Below the pieces are notes generated by a model. That model had not been told where the DNA came from. It saw nothing but the letters and a program-made list of their open reading frames with translations, and searched no databases. A program made the translations under genes and the position numbers. Of a stretch of 21,379 nucleotides of DNA, positions 6,379 through 15,200 are shown one piece after another (the stretch's first letter is position 1; every line of letters begins with the position of its first letter). The stretch spans positions 1-21,379 of the forward strand of contig JAIRPH010000193.1 of NCBI GenBank assembly GCA_031257135.1. Direction: 5' to 3'. Source of the DNA: Spirochaetaceae bacterium. GTDB taxonomy: Bacteria > Spirochaetota > Spirochaetia > Treponematales > Breznakiellaceae.

Positions 6379-9115
6379 AGAGCATGATGAATTATGCGTA
6401 GGCATCGATTTGGGAACCACCAATTCGGTGCTTGCCATAACCAACGTCACCCCGGGAGGAACGATTGTCAGCAAAGTCGTGGACATTGCGCGGTATGAGG
6501 ATATATACTCCAGCGCATCTACTGACGATATTAAGGGAAGCACCACCAAAAAACCCCTCCTCCCGTCGTGCGTATACTATCGGCAGAGCCGGAACGGCGA
6601 GCTTAAACCCCTCGTTGGGGACTTCGCCAAGCGGCTCTACAGTATGAGACCTCAGTTAGTCTCTCGGTCCGTCAAAAGCCAGATGGGACAAACCTCGATT
6701 TCAGGACTCAGTCCCGACGTGCCGGACAAAACCCCGGAAGCCGTATCCGCGCAGATTCTCAAACATATGCTGGGGGAAGTGAAACGGGTATATCACAAAG
6801 AGATTACCGATGCGATCATCACAGTCCCGGCAAGTTTCGACGCCGCCATGTGTCAGGCGACGCTCAAAGCCGCGGAGCTTGCGGGAATCAGGATGAGTAA
6901 CCGAGACGGAACCAAACGGCAGATTCTGCTGTCCGAGCCAAACGCGGTGATGTACGATCTGCTGAATCAAATCCAGAAAGGAGAAATTCCCGCGCATATT
7001 CTGGACACCGCGAAGAAGCAGAAGGTGATGGTCTTTGACATCGGCGGCGGGACGCTGGATATTACCCTCCACGAAATAAGCCGGAACGAAAAAAACAAAG
7101 AGCTGATGCAAATGGACGAAATCGCCACAAACCGCTATACCCGGCTTGGAGGCGACGATTTCGATTTACTCATAGCTCAGGCTATGTTTGAACGATACCG
7201 CAGACAATACCGGAACACCCAGGAAATCGTGCAGAAAATCGACTTCGGTAAAGATGAGGTTATCGCGCAGTTGATTGTCTATGCGGAAAACATGAAAATC
7301 GACATCAACGAGCAAGTTTCCAACACGCAGGAAGATACATGGGGGACCGACGATATTGTGAGTTCCACCGGCGGACGTATGCACAACGGATACGCCTATG
7401 ACGACGAATTCACCAAAGCGGAATTCGAGCAGATCATCGCTCCTCTGCTGGGACATGGGTTGCGGTATGAGGACTATAAACGGCTTGAAGCAATACAGGA
7501 TGATGATTCGGTAAAGAGCATCGTCTATCCCATTTTAGACGTACTGCAAAAAGCGGCGAAAAAGCTGAAAACCCCGGAAGTTACCGTAGACGCGGTGGTA
7601 TTAAACGGCGGTATGTCAAAACTGTATCTCATACAGGAGCGGCTTGAACAATTTTTCGGGTTTAAGCCCATTCTCGCGCTTGATCCCGATCAGGCGGTCG
7701 CCCGGGGCGCGACGGTATATCACTATTATCTGCATAAGTACGGCGAAACCGACGCCGCTCTGCCGGTAAATCCCCAAAATACGCAGACCATTACGGTTGC
7801 AAGCCCTCAAACCGTTCAGGCTATACAGGGTATTCAGCTAAGAAAAACCATACTGAATGACGCCTTGTATCTCGGAATGAGCGGAGGCAATCACGAGATG
7901 CTCGTAGACGCGGGTACGGACCTGCCTTTTACGTCGGATCGCAAAGTCGGGTTTTCTATCGCTCCGGGACAGACGAAAATCAAGATTCCCATTCGGAAAA
8001 AAGAAGGAAAAGATACGTTTGTTACAATAGCTTCGGGAGAAATATCGTTTGAGCGGTCTTATCAGGACCAGTCGGCGGTAGCCATCCGGTTCAGTTTAAG
8101 CCGGAATAAGATACTTTCCTTTGAAGCGCATACGGATCGGGAAAAAGGGTCTACGATTATCTACATAGATAAAAGCGGAAGTACCGCCGCCCGCTCGCCC
8201 CTGATACCGAAACAGGGGACTGCGCTGGTCCCGAAAAATGAAATTTCCCGGCTCTCCGATTTATGTACCCAACGGCGGAAAAATTTTAATAAAGGAAGCA
8301 ATAAAAATACGAATAAAACTATCAAAATATGCATCAATACCATTTCCCATTGCGGAAATCCCGGGGACTTTGCGGTCCCTATCATTATAGAACTACGGAA
8401 ACAAATGCAACAACAGAGACGGGACGAATTTTTCATTCAGCGGCTCCTCGTGCTGGGGCGGAAACTTGCTGTCCATTGGGATGCCAAACAGCAAGAGACG
8501 CTGACAAACTGTTGCATCGATATTGTTTCGGTGATCAAGCACGCCATCATCGGCGTAACCGGCGAGCGGGTGGCTACCATCAATGAAGCCATCCGCAATA
8601 TCGGACTTCTGGGCAATGCGGAGCAGAAAGCCGCCCTCCTTTCATACCACAATAAAGATAAGCGGTATGAAGAAGCTCTGATATACGCCCATGCGGTTTC
8701 GCAAACCGAAACGGCATGGATTTTTAAGCAGATGCAGGAAACTACCTCCGGCGCAAGCATCTGGGGGATCGGCGTTGCCTTACAGCGCAACGGCAAGGCT
8801 CAAACTTCCCTTAATCTGCAAAAAGTGGCGATCAGCATCCTTGATTTCTTGGAATCCTATACCTTGAACGCCAATAATCAAGCCTCGGCGCTTCTTTCGC
8901 TTGGGCTGGTCTGCGATCAGCGCAACACGGCGGTTGATCCGGTTGACAAAGATTTCGCCATCCATGTGGGAGAACGGATTGAACAGATCATGCAGTACGC
9001 TGAACCGAACAAGCAGTTCCGTATTGCCCTCCAGCTCATCAACGGCGATCTCCTCAGCGAAGAAGATGAAGCCTTCCTGCTCCAAAAAATTACCGAACTG
9101 GAAGAACGGGACTAA
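6371..9115 (+). CDS. Hsp70-like ATPase with a large helical C-terminal domain
   Basis: This 914-residue DnaK-related protein is much longer than DnaK (about 640). The nucleotide-binding domain (about 8-435) keeps the key elements: DLGTTNS (13-19), a Lys in RSVKSQMG at the catalytic-lysine position, SEPNA, FDIGGGTLDI (222-231, with the catalytic Thr) and VVLNGGMSK (409-417). It should hydrolyse ATP. A hydrophobic linker (about 488-496) leads to a weakly conserved substrate-binding beta domain (about 495-603). An AT-rich, Lys/Asn-rich hinge follows, then about 290 helical residues with HEAT/TPR-like spacing where the lid would be. The ATG overlaps the end of the GrpE-like gene by 8 bases, with AGAAGGAA upstream, so translation is coupled. 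No J-domain gene is nearby. It is a specialised Hsp70, not the housekeeping DnaK; its client is unknown. Confidence 0.88.
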   Translation: MIEEHDELCVGIDLGTTNSVLAITNVTPGGTIVSKVVDIARYEDIYSSASTDDIKGSTTKKPLLPSCVYYRQSRNGELKPLVGDFAKRLYSMRPQLVSRSVKSQMGQTSISGLSPDVPDKTPEAVSAQILKHMLGEVKRVYHKEITDAIITVPASFDAAMCQATLKAAELAGIRMSNRDGTKRQILLSEPNAVMYDLLNQIQKGEIPAHILDTAKKQKVMVFDIGGGTLDITLHEISRNEKNKELMQMDEIATNRYTRLGGDDFDLLIAQAMFERYRRQYRNTQEIVQKIDFGKDEVIAQLIVYAENMKIDINEQVSNTQEDTWGTDDIVSSTGGRMHNGYAYDDEFTKAEFEQIIAPLLGHGLRYEDYKRLEAIQDDDSVKSIVYPILDVLQKAAKKLKTPEVTVDAVVLNGGMSKLYLIQERLEQFFGFKPILALDPDQAVARGATVYHYYLHKYGETDAALPVNPQNTQTITVASPQTVQAIQGIQLRKTILNDALYLGMSGGNHEMLVDAGTDLPFTSDRKVGFSIAPGQTKIKIPIRKKEGKDTFVTIASGEISFERSYQDQSAVAIRFSLSRNKILSFEAHTDREKGSTIIYIDKSGSTAARSPLIPKQGTALVPKNEISRLSDLCTQRRKNFNKGSNKNTNKTIKICINTISHCGNPGDFAVPIIIELRKQMQQQRRDEFFIQRLLVLGRKLAVHWDAKQQETLTNCCIDIVSVIKHAIIGVTGERVATINEAIRNIGLLGNAEQKAALLSYHNKDKRYEEALIYAHAVSQTETAWIFKQMQETTSGASIWGIGVALQRNGKAQTSLNLQKVAISILDFLESYTLNANNQASALLSLGLVCDQRNTAVDPVDKDFAIHVGERIEQIMQYAEPNKQFRIALQLINGDLLSEEDEAFLLQKITELEERD

Positions 9116-9918
9116 GAACGGCGCGGGAGAAACCGCTTCTCTCGGGGCGGTTTCTTTCGGGTTGCGCCGTAACTGACCGCCCCGCATACCGCGATAAAAA
9201 CCAAATAGCTTGCAAAGTCTACCGCCAGTACAAAGCCGTTAAATTGCGGTTGAGCGGGACGGTTTCTTACCTGACCTTCTCCGCCGGGAGCGGATTGTTG
9301 CCGGTTTCTCACATACTCCGGCGGACCCTTCAGCAGACTGAGGCTTCGTTCAAAGAGATTCGCCGCGGTTGTATACTGTTGTGGGACTGCCTGATTTGCG
9401 CTTTTTGAAAGGATTATCCCGTATATGCTGAGTATAAGCGACGCGGCAACAATAACAATACTGAAAAGTACAACAATTGGAAAAGCCCCTTTGGTCCGGG
9501 ATTTGACGGTATTGACAATCATGGTCCCATGTAAGCCGATATGCAGTCCGAGCAGAATCGCCGTCACCGCGGAGGCTATCGAGTGCATAGGTCTCCAAAC
9601 CGGCATAATCCCTAATTTGAATACCTCCCGGGAGATCATAACGCCGCTTAAACCGACCAGCATAAAACCGATCAACAGCAGTATAGCCGTCGCATACCTG
9701 CATTTCAGGCGTATCCCCAGAGATTTATCAAAAAGTCTCTTGCCGGCGTTTATAATCCATGCGCGGTTGTATGCAAGATGCAGGATAAACAGCAAGTATA
9801 CCGCTAATCCTGCATATTCGTGGAAAACCATGCCCGTAGGATAAGCGCAGTATACCAGAACCAGCAGAATCAGCATGATAAGATCAAACATAATTTTGCA
9901 ACGATTGGTAATTTTCAT
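9112..9918 (-). CDS. Membrane cytochrome b-like protein (DUF4405-like)
   Basis: This 268-residue inner-membrane protein has about six hydrophobic helices (roughly 11-27, 36-54, 76-95, 114-133, 148-171, 228-250). His33 and His47 fall on one helix pair, and His112, His126 and His130 on another. Paired histidines about 14 residues apart are what haem-b ligands look like in four-helix membrane cytochromes, so an electron-transfer role is plausible. A polar, Gln/Pro-rich loop (about 175-225) precedes the last helix, and the tail is Arg/Lys-rich. I chose the ATG at 9916-9918 because AGGAG lies 10 bases upstream; an in-frame ATG at 9955-9957 would add 13 residues without such a site. Its stop overlaps the Hsp70 stop tail-to-tail by four bases. 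Partner and redox role cannot be read here. Confidence 0.75.
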   Translation of the reverse strand: MKITNRCKIMFDLIMLILLVLVYCAYPTGMVFHEYAGLAVYLLFILHLAYNRAWIINAGKRLFDKSLGIRLKCRYATAILLLIGFMLVGLSGVMISREVFKLGIMPVWRPMHSIASAVTAILLGLHIGLHGTMIVNTVKSRTKGAFPIVVLFSIVIVAASLILSIYGIILSKSANQAVPQQYTTAANLFERSLSLLKGPPEYVRNRQQSAPGGEGQVRNRPAQPQFNGFVLAVDFASYLVFIAVCGAVSYGATRKKPPREKRFLPRRS

Positions 9919-9960
9919 TATTAAAAAACTCCTTGCTGAATAATATGCAATTATCATGCC

Positions 9961-10000
9961 AATAAAAAACCCGCAGAAATCATAGGTTTCTGCGGGTTTT
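9961..10000 (-). terminator. Intrinsic terminator after the P83/100-family gene
   Basis: AAAACCCGCAGAAA (9966-9979) and TTTCTGCGGGTTTT (9987-10000) form a perfect 14-bp stem with a 7-base loop. Read on the minus strand, the stem runs straight into GTTTTTTATT. It lies 54 bases beyond the P83/100 stop and 43 bases before the start of the cytochrome-like gene, so it separates those two transcripts. The symmetry also allows some termination in the plus direction. Confidence 0.92.
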
Positions 10001-10053
10001 GCGGGAATTTTTTACTCAGCTATCGAGACTGTGACTGGGTAATTATTACTCGC

Positions 10054-12030
10054 TTACTGTTTTTCCGTCAGCGTCATGGGGTCAAGCAGTAAGACGCGCC
10101 CGTCATCCCGCTGGGTGAGGATCAGCATATCCGCTTGGAAATTGATTCCGGCATAGGGATGAATCGAAATCGAAGATTGCGCCTGCAAAGTCAAATCCGC
10201 GCCGAACCGTCCGACGTACAGATTGCCTCCGGATGAAAGGATTGTATAGTAGTTCGCGCCTTTTATCCAAAGCTGGCTGTTACCGTCCATATCTTCATCG
10301 CTTTGTTTCGTTATTTGCAGAGTATCCGTGTTGACCTCTACCAGATGTATGGTTCCGCCTGCGGTTTCCCGGGCCAATGCGACAAGGGTTTTGTCATTAA
10401 TCATGGTCACGGTTCGGATGTTGATATTGCTGAAAGCGGACCGCTGTATTTCCGCCCCGGTATTGGCGTCAACTTTTACGATATACCCTAACGGCGAGTT
10501 CCGGCTTGCTATGACCATCGCGATAACTCCCTTTGACGTACCGTCCTGACGCACCACAATGCCGCCTTTTTCATCGTCTCCGGCGGACTGAGCGTTTTCA
10601 GCCGCGGTTTTCTGAGACTGATCGTCCGCTGATTGAGCGTCTTGAGACTGGTCGTCTCCGGACGAATCTTTATCTGACCCATCCTCTTGTCCGGTTTGCG
10701 CGCTGTCGGCGGCGGCAACAGACTCTTGTCCCGATGCTTGACTGCCGTCGGAACCGGCTTGCTGAGTTTGACCGCTCTGGCTGGAGCCTTGCCCCGTTTG
10801 ACTGCCGTCGCCGTCAGCGGACCAGTTTGACCAATCCGTCGCGTCTTCGGCGGTTTGACTGCCGTCAGAGCCGTCAGAGCCGTCCCCGGAGCCGTCAGAA
10901 CCATCGCCGCCGTCTTGCCCGGAGTCAGAGCCATCGCCGGAACCGTCGGTACCGCCGCCGCTCCCATCCGAGCCGTCCCCGGAGCCTGAGTCGTCTTGCC
11001 CGTCTCCTGAGCCGTCAGAGCCGCTTGACTGGTCTTCTCCCGCCATAGCTAGGCGATCTTGGTCGGCTTCGCCTCGTTTCTGTCTCGCGAAATCTTCCGC
11101 TTGTTGCGCCGCTTCCCGCTCTCGCGCTAAAGCCGCTTCCCGCTCCGCCAATTCCCTCGCTCTGCGTTCCGCTTCGGCTCGGCTCATCCGGTCTCGTTCC
11201 GCAATAAGCGCGGCTCGTTCCGCCGCGATTTTCGCTTCTTCTTCGGCAATAGCCTGACGCCGTCGGCGAGCCGCTTCCTCCGCTTCGTCGGCTTCCCGAT
11301 CCTTCAAGTCAGCCATTGCGGTGCGGCGTCCGGTCCCTTCATCTTCATCGGTTCGCCGCATTTCATCAATAACTGAGGGATCGCTCAGGGACGAGGTATC
11401 TATCGCGCTGAGAGAACCGGCGGTACTGTTGCCCAAGGGGATAACAATCAGCGTTCTCCCGGGCCACTCGGTATACCGGGTGGAAAGCCCTATGTTTGCC
11501 GCGGGAGTAAGGTACTGCATAACGACGGTCTTGTATACGCCGTTGAAATAATTCCGGTTTCCTCGGAATACCGCGTTGTAAATGGTAATATATTCCGCTA
11601 AGAGCGCGGCGTCGGCGGTGGAATAATTATACGCCCCTTCGAGATAGCCCTGAATAATGAGCCTGAGGTTCCTGATGTGATCGACTCCCGCCCCCGGTCC
11701 GAGACCGATAATATCGGCGTCGATTTTATCTCCTTCCGGAGTATTACTTTGGGCGTGAATTACATAATACCGGTTGTTTGCGCCGCTTCGGGGCGCGCCT
11801 CCTCTAATTGCGGTCCCCAGAGGATAGCCGATATTCCGAATCTGATCTCTGGTATTCACCTGCGCCGACGGGGTCTGACCGGTATAACTTTGAAATTCGA
11901 TTTGCCCTCCTTGTCCTTTGTTTAGCTCCGATTGGTTAACCTGAGCGTGAAGAACCGGCGGGAAGCTGAAGATTATCCCTAAGGCTAAAAAAACCACGGA
12001 TTGAATAGGATATGTCCTTACCATTTTCAT
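10054..12030 (-). CDS. P83/100-family exported protein with Asp/Ser/Gly repeat linker
   Basis: This spirochaete-specific protein is related to the Borrelia and Treponema p83/100 antigens, whose molecular role is not established. From ATG 12028-12030 it has 658 residues. A signal peptide (1-29, ending LHA before Gln30) exports it to the periplasm. A conserved N-terminal domain follows (about 32-210, starting QIEFQSYTG), then an Arg/Glu/Ala-rich coiled coil (about 245-325), a low-complexity Asp/Ser/Gly/Gln linker (about 333-486) and a C-terminal beta-rich domain (about 490-658) with blade-like repeats such as GYIVKVDANTGAEI. Start choice is uncertain: no ribosome binding site precedes this ATG, an in-frame TTG lies at 12052-12054, and a strong AAAGGAGGT sits at 12095-12103. 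It is apparently transcribed alone, bounded by terminators on both sides. Confidence 0.8.
   Translation of the reverse strand: MKMVRTYPIQSVVFLALGIIFSFPPVLHAQVNQSELNKGQGGQIEFQSYTGQTPSAQVNTRDQIRNIGYPLGTAIRGGAPRSGANNRYYVIHAQSNTPEGDKIDADIIGLGPGAGVDHIRNLRLIIQGYLEGAYNYSTADAALLAEYITIYNAVFRGNRNYFNGVYKTVVMQYLTPAANIGLSTRYTEWPGRTLIVIPLGNSTAGSLSAIDTSSLSDPSVIDEMRRTDEDEGTGRRTAMADLKDREADEAEEAARRRRQAIAEEEAKIAAERAALIAERDRMSRAEAERRARELAEREAALAREREAAQQAEDFARQKRGEADQDRLAMAGEDQSSGSDGSGDGQDDSGSGDGSDGSGGGTDGSGDGSDSGQDGGDGSDGSGDGSDGSDGSQTAEDATDWSNWSADGDGSQTGQGSSQSGQTQQAGSDGSQASGQESVAAADSAQTGQEDGSDKDSSGDDQSQDAQSADDQSQKTAAENAQSAGDDEKGGIVVRQDGTSKGVIAMVIASRNSPLGYIVKVDANTGAEIQRSAFSNINIRTVTMINDKTLVALARETAGGTIHLVEVNTDTLQITKQSDEDMDGNSQLWIKGANYYTILSSGGNLYVGRFGADLTLQAQSSISIHPYAGINFQADMLILTQRDDGRVLLLDPMTLTEKQ
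10855..11031 (-). repeat. Degenerate tandem repeat encoding a Gly-Ser-Asp linker
   Basis: Short units related to GCCGTCAGA or GCCGTCCCC (plus-strand reading) recur in frame and encode Gly-Ser-Asp-Gly-Ser-Gly-Asp-type units for about 59 residues. The compositionally biased linker continues to about 10573 with more Gln, Thr and Ala. Units are 9 to 18 bases and in frame, so gain or loss would change linker length without breaking the gene. That makes it a likely site of strain-to-strain length variation. Confidence 0.8.
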
Positions 12031-12094
12031 AAAAGTCACGGGGGGAAAACTCAATACGGCTTTTTTAGCTGAAACGCCGCCGAGTATGTACCCG

Positions 12095-12103
12095 ACCTCC
12101 TTT
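12095..12103 (-). promoter_or_regulatory. Strong Shine-Dalgarno-like site without a normal start codon
   Basis: On the minus strand AAAGGAGGT is nearly a full match to the 16S rRNA tail, yet the codon at the ideal distance (7 bases after) is ATA at 12085-12087. That codon is in frame with the P83/100 gene, 19 codons before ATG 12030. A TATATT string (12109-12114) just upstream is a possible -10 with no good -35. An 18-codon open frame from ATG 12105-12107 spans this site and stops at 12051-12053, overlapping the in-frame TTG. Confidence 0.5.
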
Positions 12104-12225
12104 CCATTAATATAACCCGCTCGATGTGAGGAACCATCTACAGGGAGAACCTATCTTTATTTCGGCTGATTCTAATGGTAAGTTTACCTTATTTCAGGAA
12201 TTGAAACAAGAGGCTGTCGATTGAG

Positions 12226-12251
12226 AAAAAAGAGTCCGGCTAGGACTCTTT
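12226..12251 (-). terminator. Intrinsic terminator of the rplJ-rplL-rpoB-rpoC operon
   Basis: AAAGAGTCC (12229-12237) and GGACTCTTT (12243-12251) form a perfect 9-bp stem around a 5-base loop. On the minus strand the stem ends in a run of T residues. It begins 13 bases after the rpoC stop codon. This ends the polymerase transcript before the P83/100 gene. The remaining gap up to 12094 holds only small palindromes (GGTAAgtTTACC at 12177-12188; TTTCA/TGAAA at 12192-12206). Confidence 0.93.
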
Positions 12252-12264
12252 CTAGGGTTCGTTG

Positions 12265-15200
12265 CTAATCTTCTGGGTCTTCGGACATGAAGTCTTCTTC
12301 TTCCTGTTCGGTAACTTTTTCCAGCTTGCGGCGTTCCAAAATCTCCTGCATCTCCATGTCCAAGTCTTTATTGTCCTCGTCGAAGAGCTTGACCCCGCGA
12401 TACCGCTTCATGCCGGTACCCGCAGGTATGGGATGCCCGATAATGATGTTTTCCTTGAGACCTCGAAGATAGTCGGTAGTTCCTGCAATCGCCGCGTTGG
12501 TGAGAACCCGCGTCGTTTCTTGGAAACTCGCCGCGGACAGGAAGGAGTCGATGTTGAGGGACGCTTTGGTAATGCCCTGAAAGATGGGACGCGCCACCGC
12601 AGGCTGACCGCCTTCGTCGATAACCCGGTTATTCTCCTCGTGGAAGCGATATTTGTCCACCATCTGACCGAAGATGAACTTCGTATCCCCTACGGCTACG
12701 ACTTCCACTTTCCGCATCATCTGGCGGATGATAACGCCGATATGCTTGTCGTTGATGAATACCCCTTGGAGGCGGTAGACTTTCTGGATTTCGTCCATAA
12801 GATACCGCTGGAGATGGCTCTCTCCCATGATGTACAACACGTCATGAGGATTGACGCTTCCCACGCAGAGGCTTTCCCCGGCTTCTACGGTGTCTCCGTC
12901 CCGAACCAGAAGCCGCTTGGTCGTCGGGATAAGGTGCTTATACTCCTTGCCGAAGGCGTCTTGAATCGTAACCACCCGTTTGCCCTTGGCGATGCCTTTG
13001 AAATACACCGTTCCCGCAACTTGCGCCAATACCGCCGGGCTTTTGGGCTTCCGGGCTTCAAACAGCTCGCTTACGCGAGGAAGACCGGAGGTAATGTCCG
13101 AGGCTTTGGCGGACTCTCCAACGATTTTAGCAATGGTATGACCTGCGGCGATGCGCTCTCCTTCGTTGACCTGAAGAATCGCCCCGGCCGGAAGGAAATA
13201 GGATGTCAGCTCTTTGCCGTCATCGTCAATGAGGAATATCCGAGGCTGTTTGCTTTCCACACGGGATTCGACGATCCATTTTTCCACGGTTCCGGTTTCT
13301 CCGTCGATTTTTTCTTCCAGCGTCGCATCCGGCAGGATGTCTTCATACTTCACAACCCCGGACTGTTCCGCAATGATAAGGTCTGAAAAGGGATCGAATG
13401 AAGCAATGGACTTGTCCGCAGGCACCACATCGCCTTTCTTTACCGCAAAATCGGAACCGTTCCGAATCTCGATCTTCTGGTCCTGACCGATCAGATACAG
13501 AAAGCCGTTGCGGATCAGCGCGTAGGCGATTTCCGGGGAGAGGATTTCCGCGCCTTCCCGCTTGATAACCGGTTCTCCCTTGACGATGTGCTTTCCATCT
13601 TCCACTAAGAGTTCATCGCCCGGTCCCAGCTTAAACTCTTTCATAACCTTGTTGACTATGATGTAGCCTTTCCGAGTGAAAAGCCAATGACCGTCGTCCA
13701 TTTCCACATGGACGCCCGCCACGTCCCGGATGTATACCGGATACTTCAAGCGAATCTTGTCTTCCGCGCTTGCTTTGGTCGCCGCGCCGCCGATGTGAAA
13801 GGTCCGCATAGTAAGCTGAGTTCCGGGCTGACCTATGGACTGAGCCGCAATGGTTCCTACCGCCTCGCCAATATCCACAGACCGGTTGGAAGCAAGGTTC
13901 CGTCCATAACAGCGGCGGCATACCCCGTACTTGGCTTCGCAGGTTAAGACCGTCCGAATCCGCACGGACTCAATCCCGGCGGCTTCGATGGTTTTGGCGA
14001 TACTTTCGGTAATCTCCTCGTTTACGTCGATGATAAGGTCCCGCGTAATCGGATGCCGAACCCGTTCCAGAGTGTACCGCCCGACGATGCGCTCGCTCAG
14101 GGTTTCCGTGATTTCCTCGCCGTTTTTGATTGCCGAATAGGAAATCCCGTTGATGGTGCCGCAATCGTCTTCATTTACCACCACGTCCTGCGCGATGTCC
14201 ACCAAGCGGCGCGTCAGATAGCCCGCTTCGGCGGTTTTCAGCGCGGTGTCCGCAAGCCCCTTCCGCGCGCCGTTGGTAGAAATGAAGAACTCGATTACCG
14301 ATAAGCCCTCTTTGAAGTTCGACCGGATAGGCAGTTCGATAATGTCCCCGGACGGCTTCGCCATAAGCCCCCGCATCCCCGCAAGCTGGCGGATTTGGTT
14401 CTTGCTTCCCCGCGCGCCGGAGTTCGCCATCATGTAGATCGAGTTGAAACCGTCCCGATCCGCTTCAAGGGTTTTCATCATGATATTGGTCAGGTCTTCG
14501 TTGGTTTTGTTCCACACCTCAATAACCCGATTGTACCGCTCGTCTTGGGTGATATGCCCCAAGCGGTGCTGATTCAAAATAGAATCAACTTCCTTGTTCG
14601 CCTTGCCGATCATCTCGCCTTTCTCTTTGGGAACTACGATGTCGTCCACGCCGATGGTCGCGCCGAAAATAGTAGCGTACTTATAGCCGATGGTCTTGAT
14701 GGCGTCCAGCATCTTGACGGTAATCCAAGAGCCTTTTTCGGCAAAGACATTTTCGATAAGCCCCTTGAGTTCCTTATCCTTCAGTTCGTAGTTAATAAAC
14801 GGAATCTCCGGGGGAAGCTCCTCGTTAAATACAAGCCGTCCCGCCGAGGTTTTGATGAGCCTATCCGCCTCCAGAGGCATCACGTGACCGGCTTTGTCCC
14901 ACACCGGAGATTTATGAGGGCGAGAACGAATCTCGGCTTCCCAATCCAGAGATTTGGCTTCCACCGCCATAAGCACTTCTTCTAAGGAAGAAAATATCGG
15001 CAGTTTATCCCCGGATTTCTTGAGACCCGGACGGTTTGCGTTGGGTTTGATTCGGGTCAGAAAGTTGATGCCCAGCACCATATCTTGAGAAGGGAACACG
15101 ATAGTCTTCCCGTTGGCGGGATTGAGGAGGTTTCGGGCGGAGAGCATCAGGGTCCAGCACTCCATCTGAGCGGCTTGAGTGAGCGGCACATGAACCGCCA

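Noticed and set aside
9919..9957. Longer N-terminus for the cytochrome-like protein
   Set aside because: The internal ATG at 9916-9918 has a clear ribosome binding site; the upstream one does not.
10573..11034. CRISPR array or frameshifted repeat region
   Set aside because: Units are short, degenerate and keep an open frame within the P83/100 gene; no spacer pattern.
12262..13386. Long plus-strand open frame (374 codons) opposite rpoC
   Set aside because: It lies fully antisense to the well-conserved rpoC and has no family features; codon bias on the real strand produces such frames.
14395..14985. Plus-strand open frame of 196 codons opposite rpoC
   Set aside because: Shadow of the rpoC reading frame; composition follows the opposite strand.
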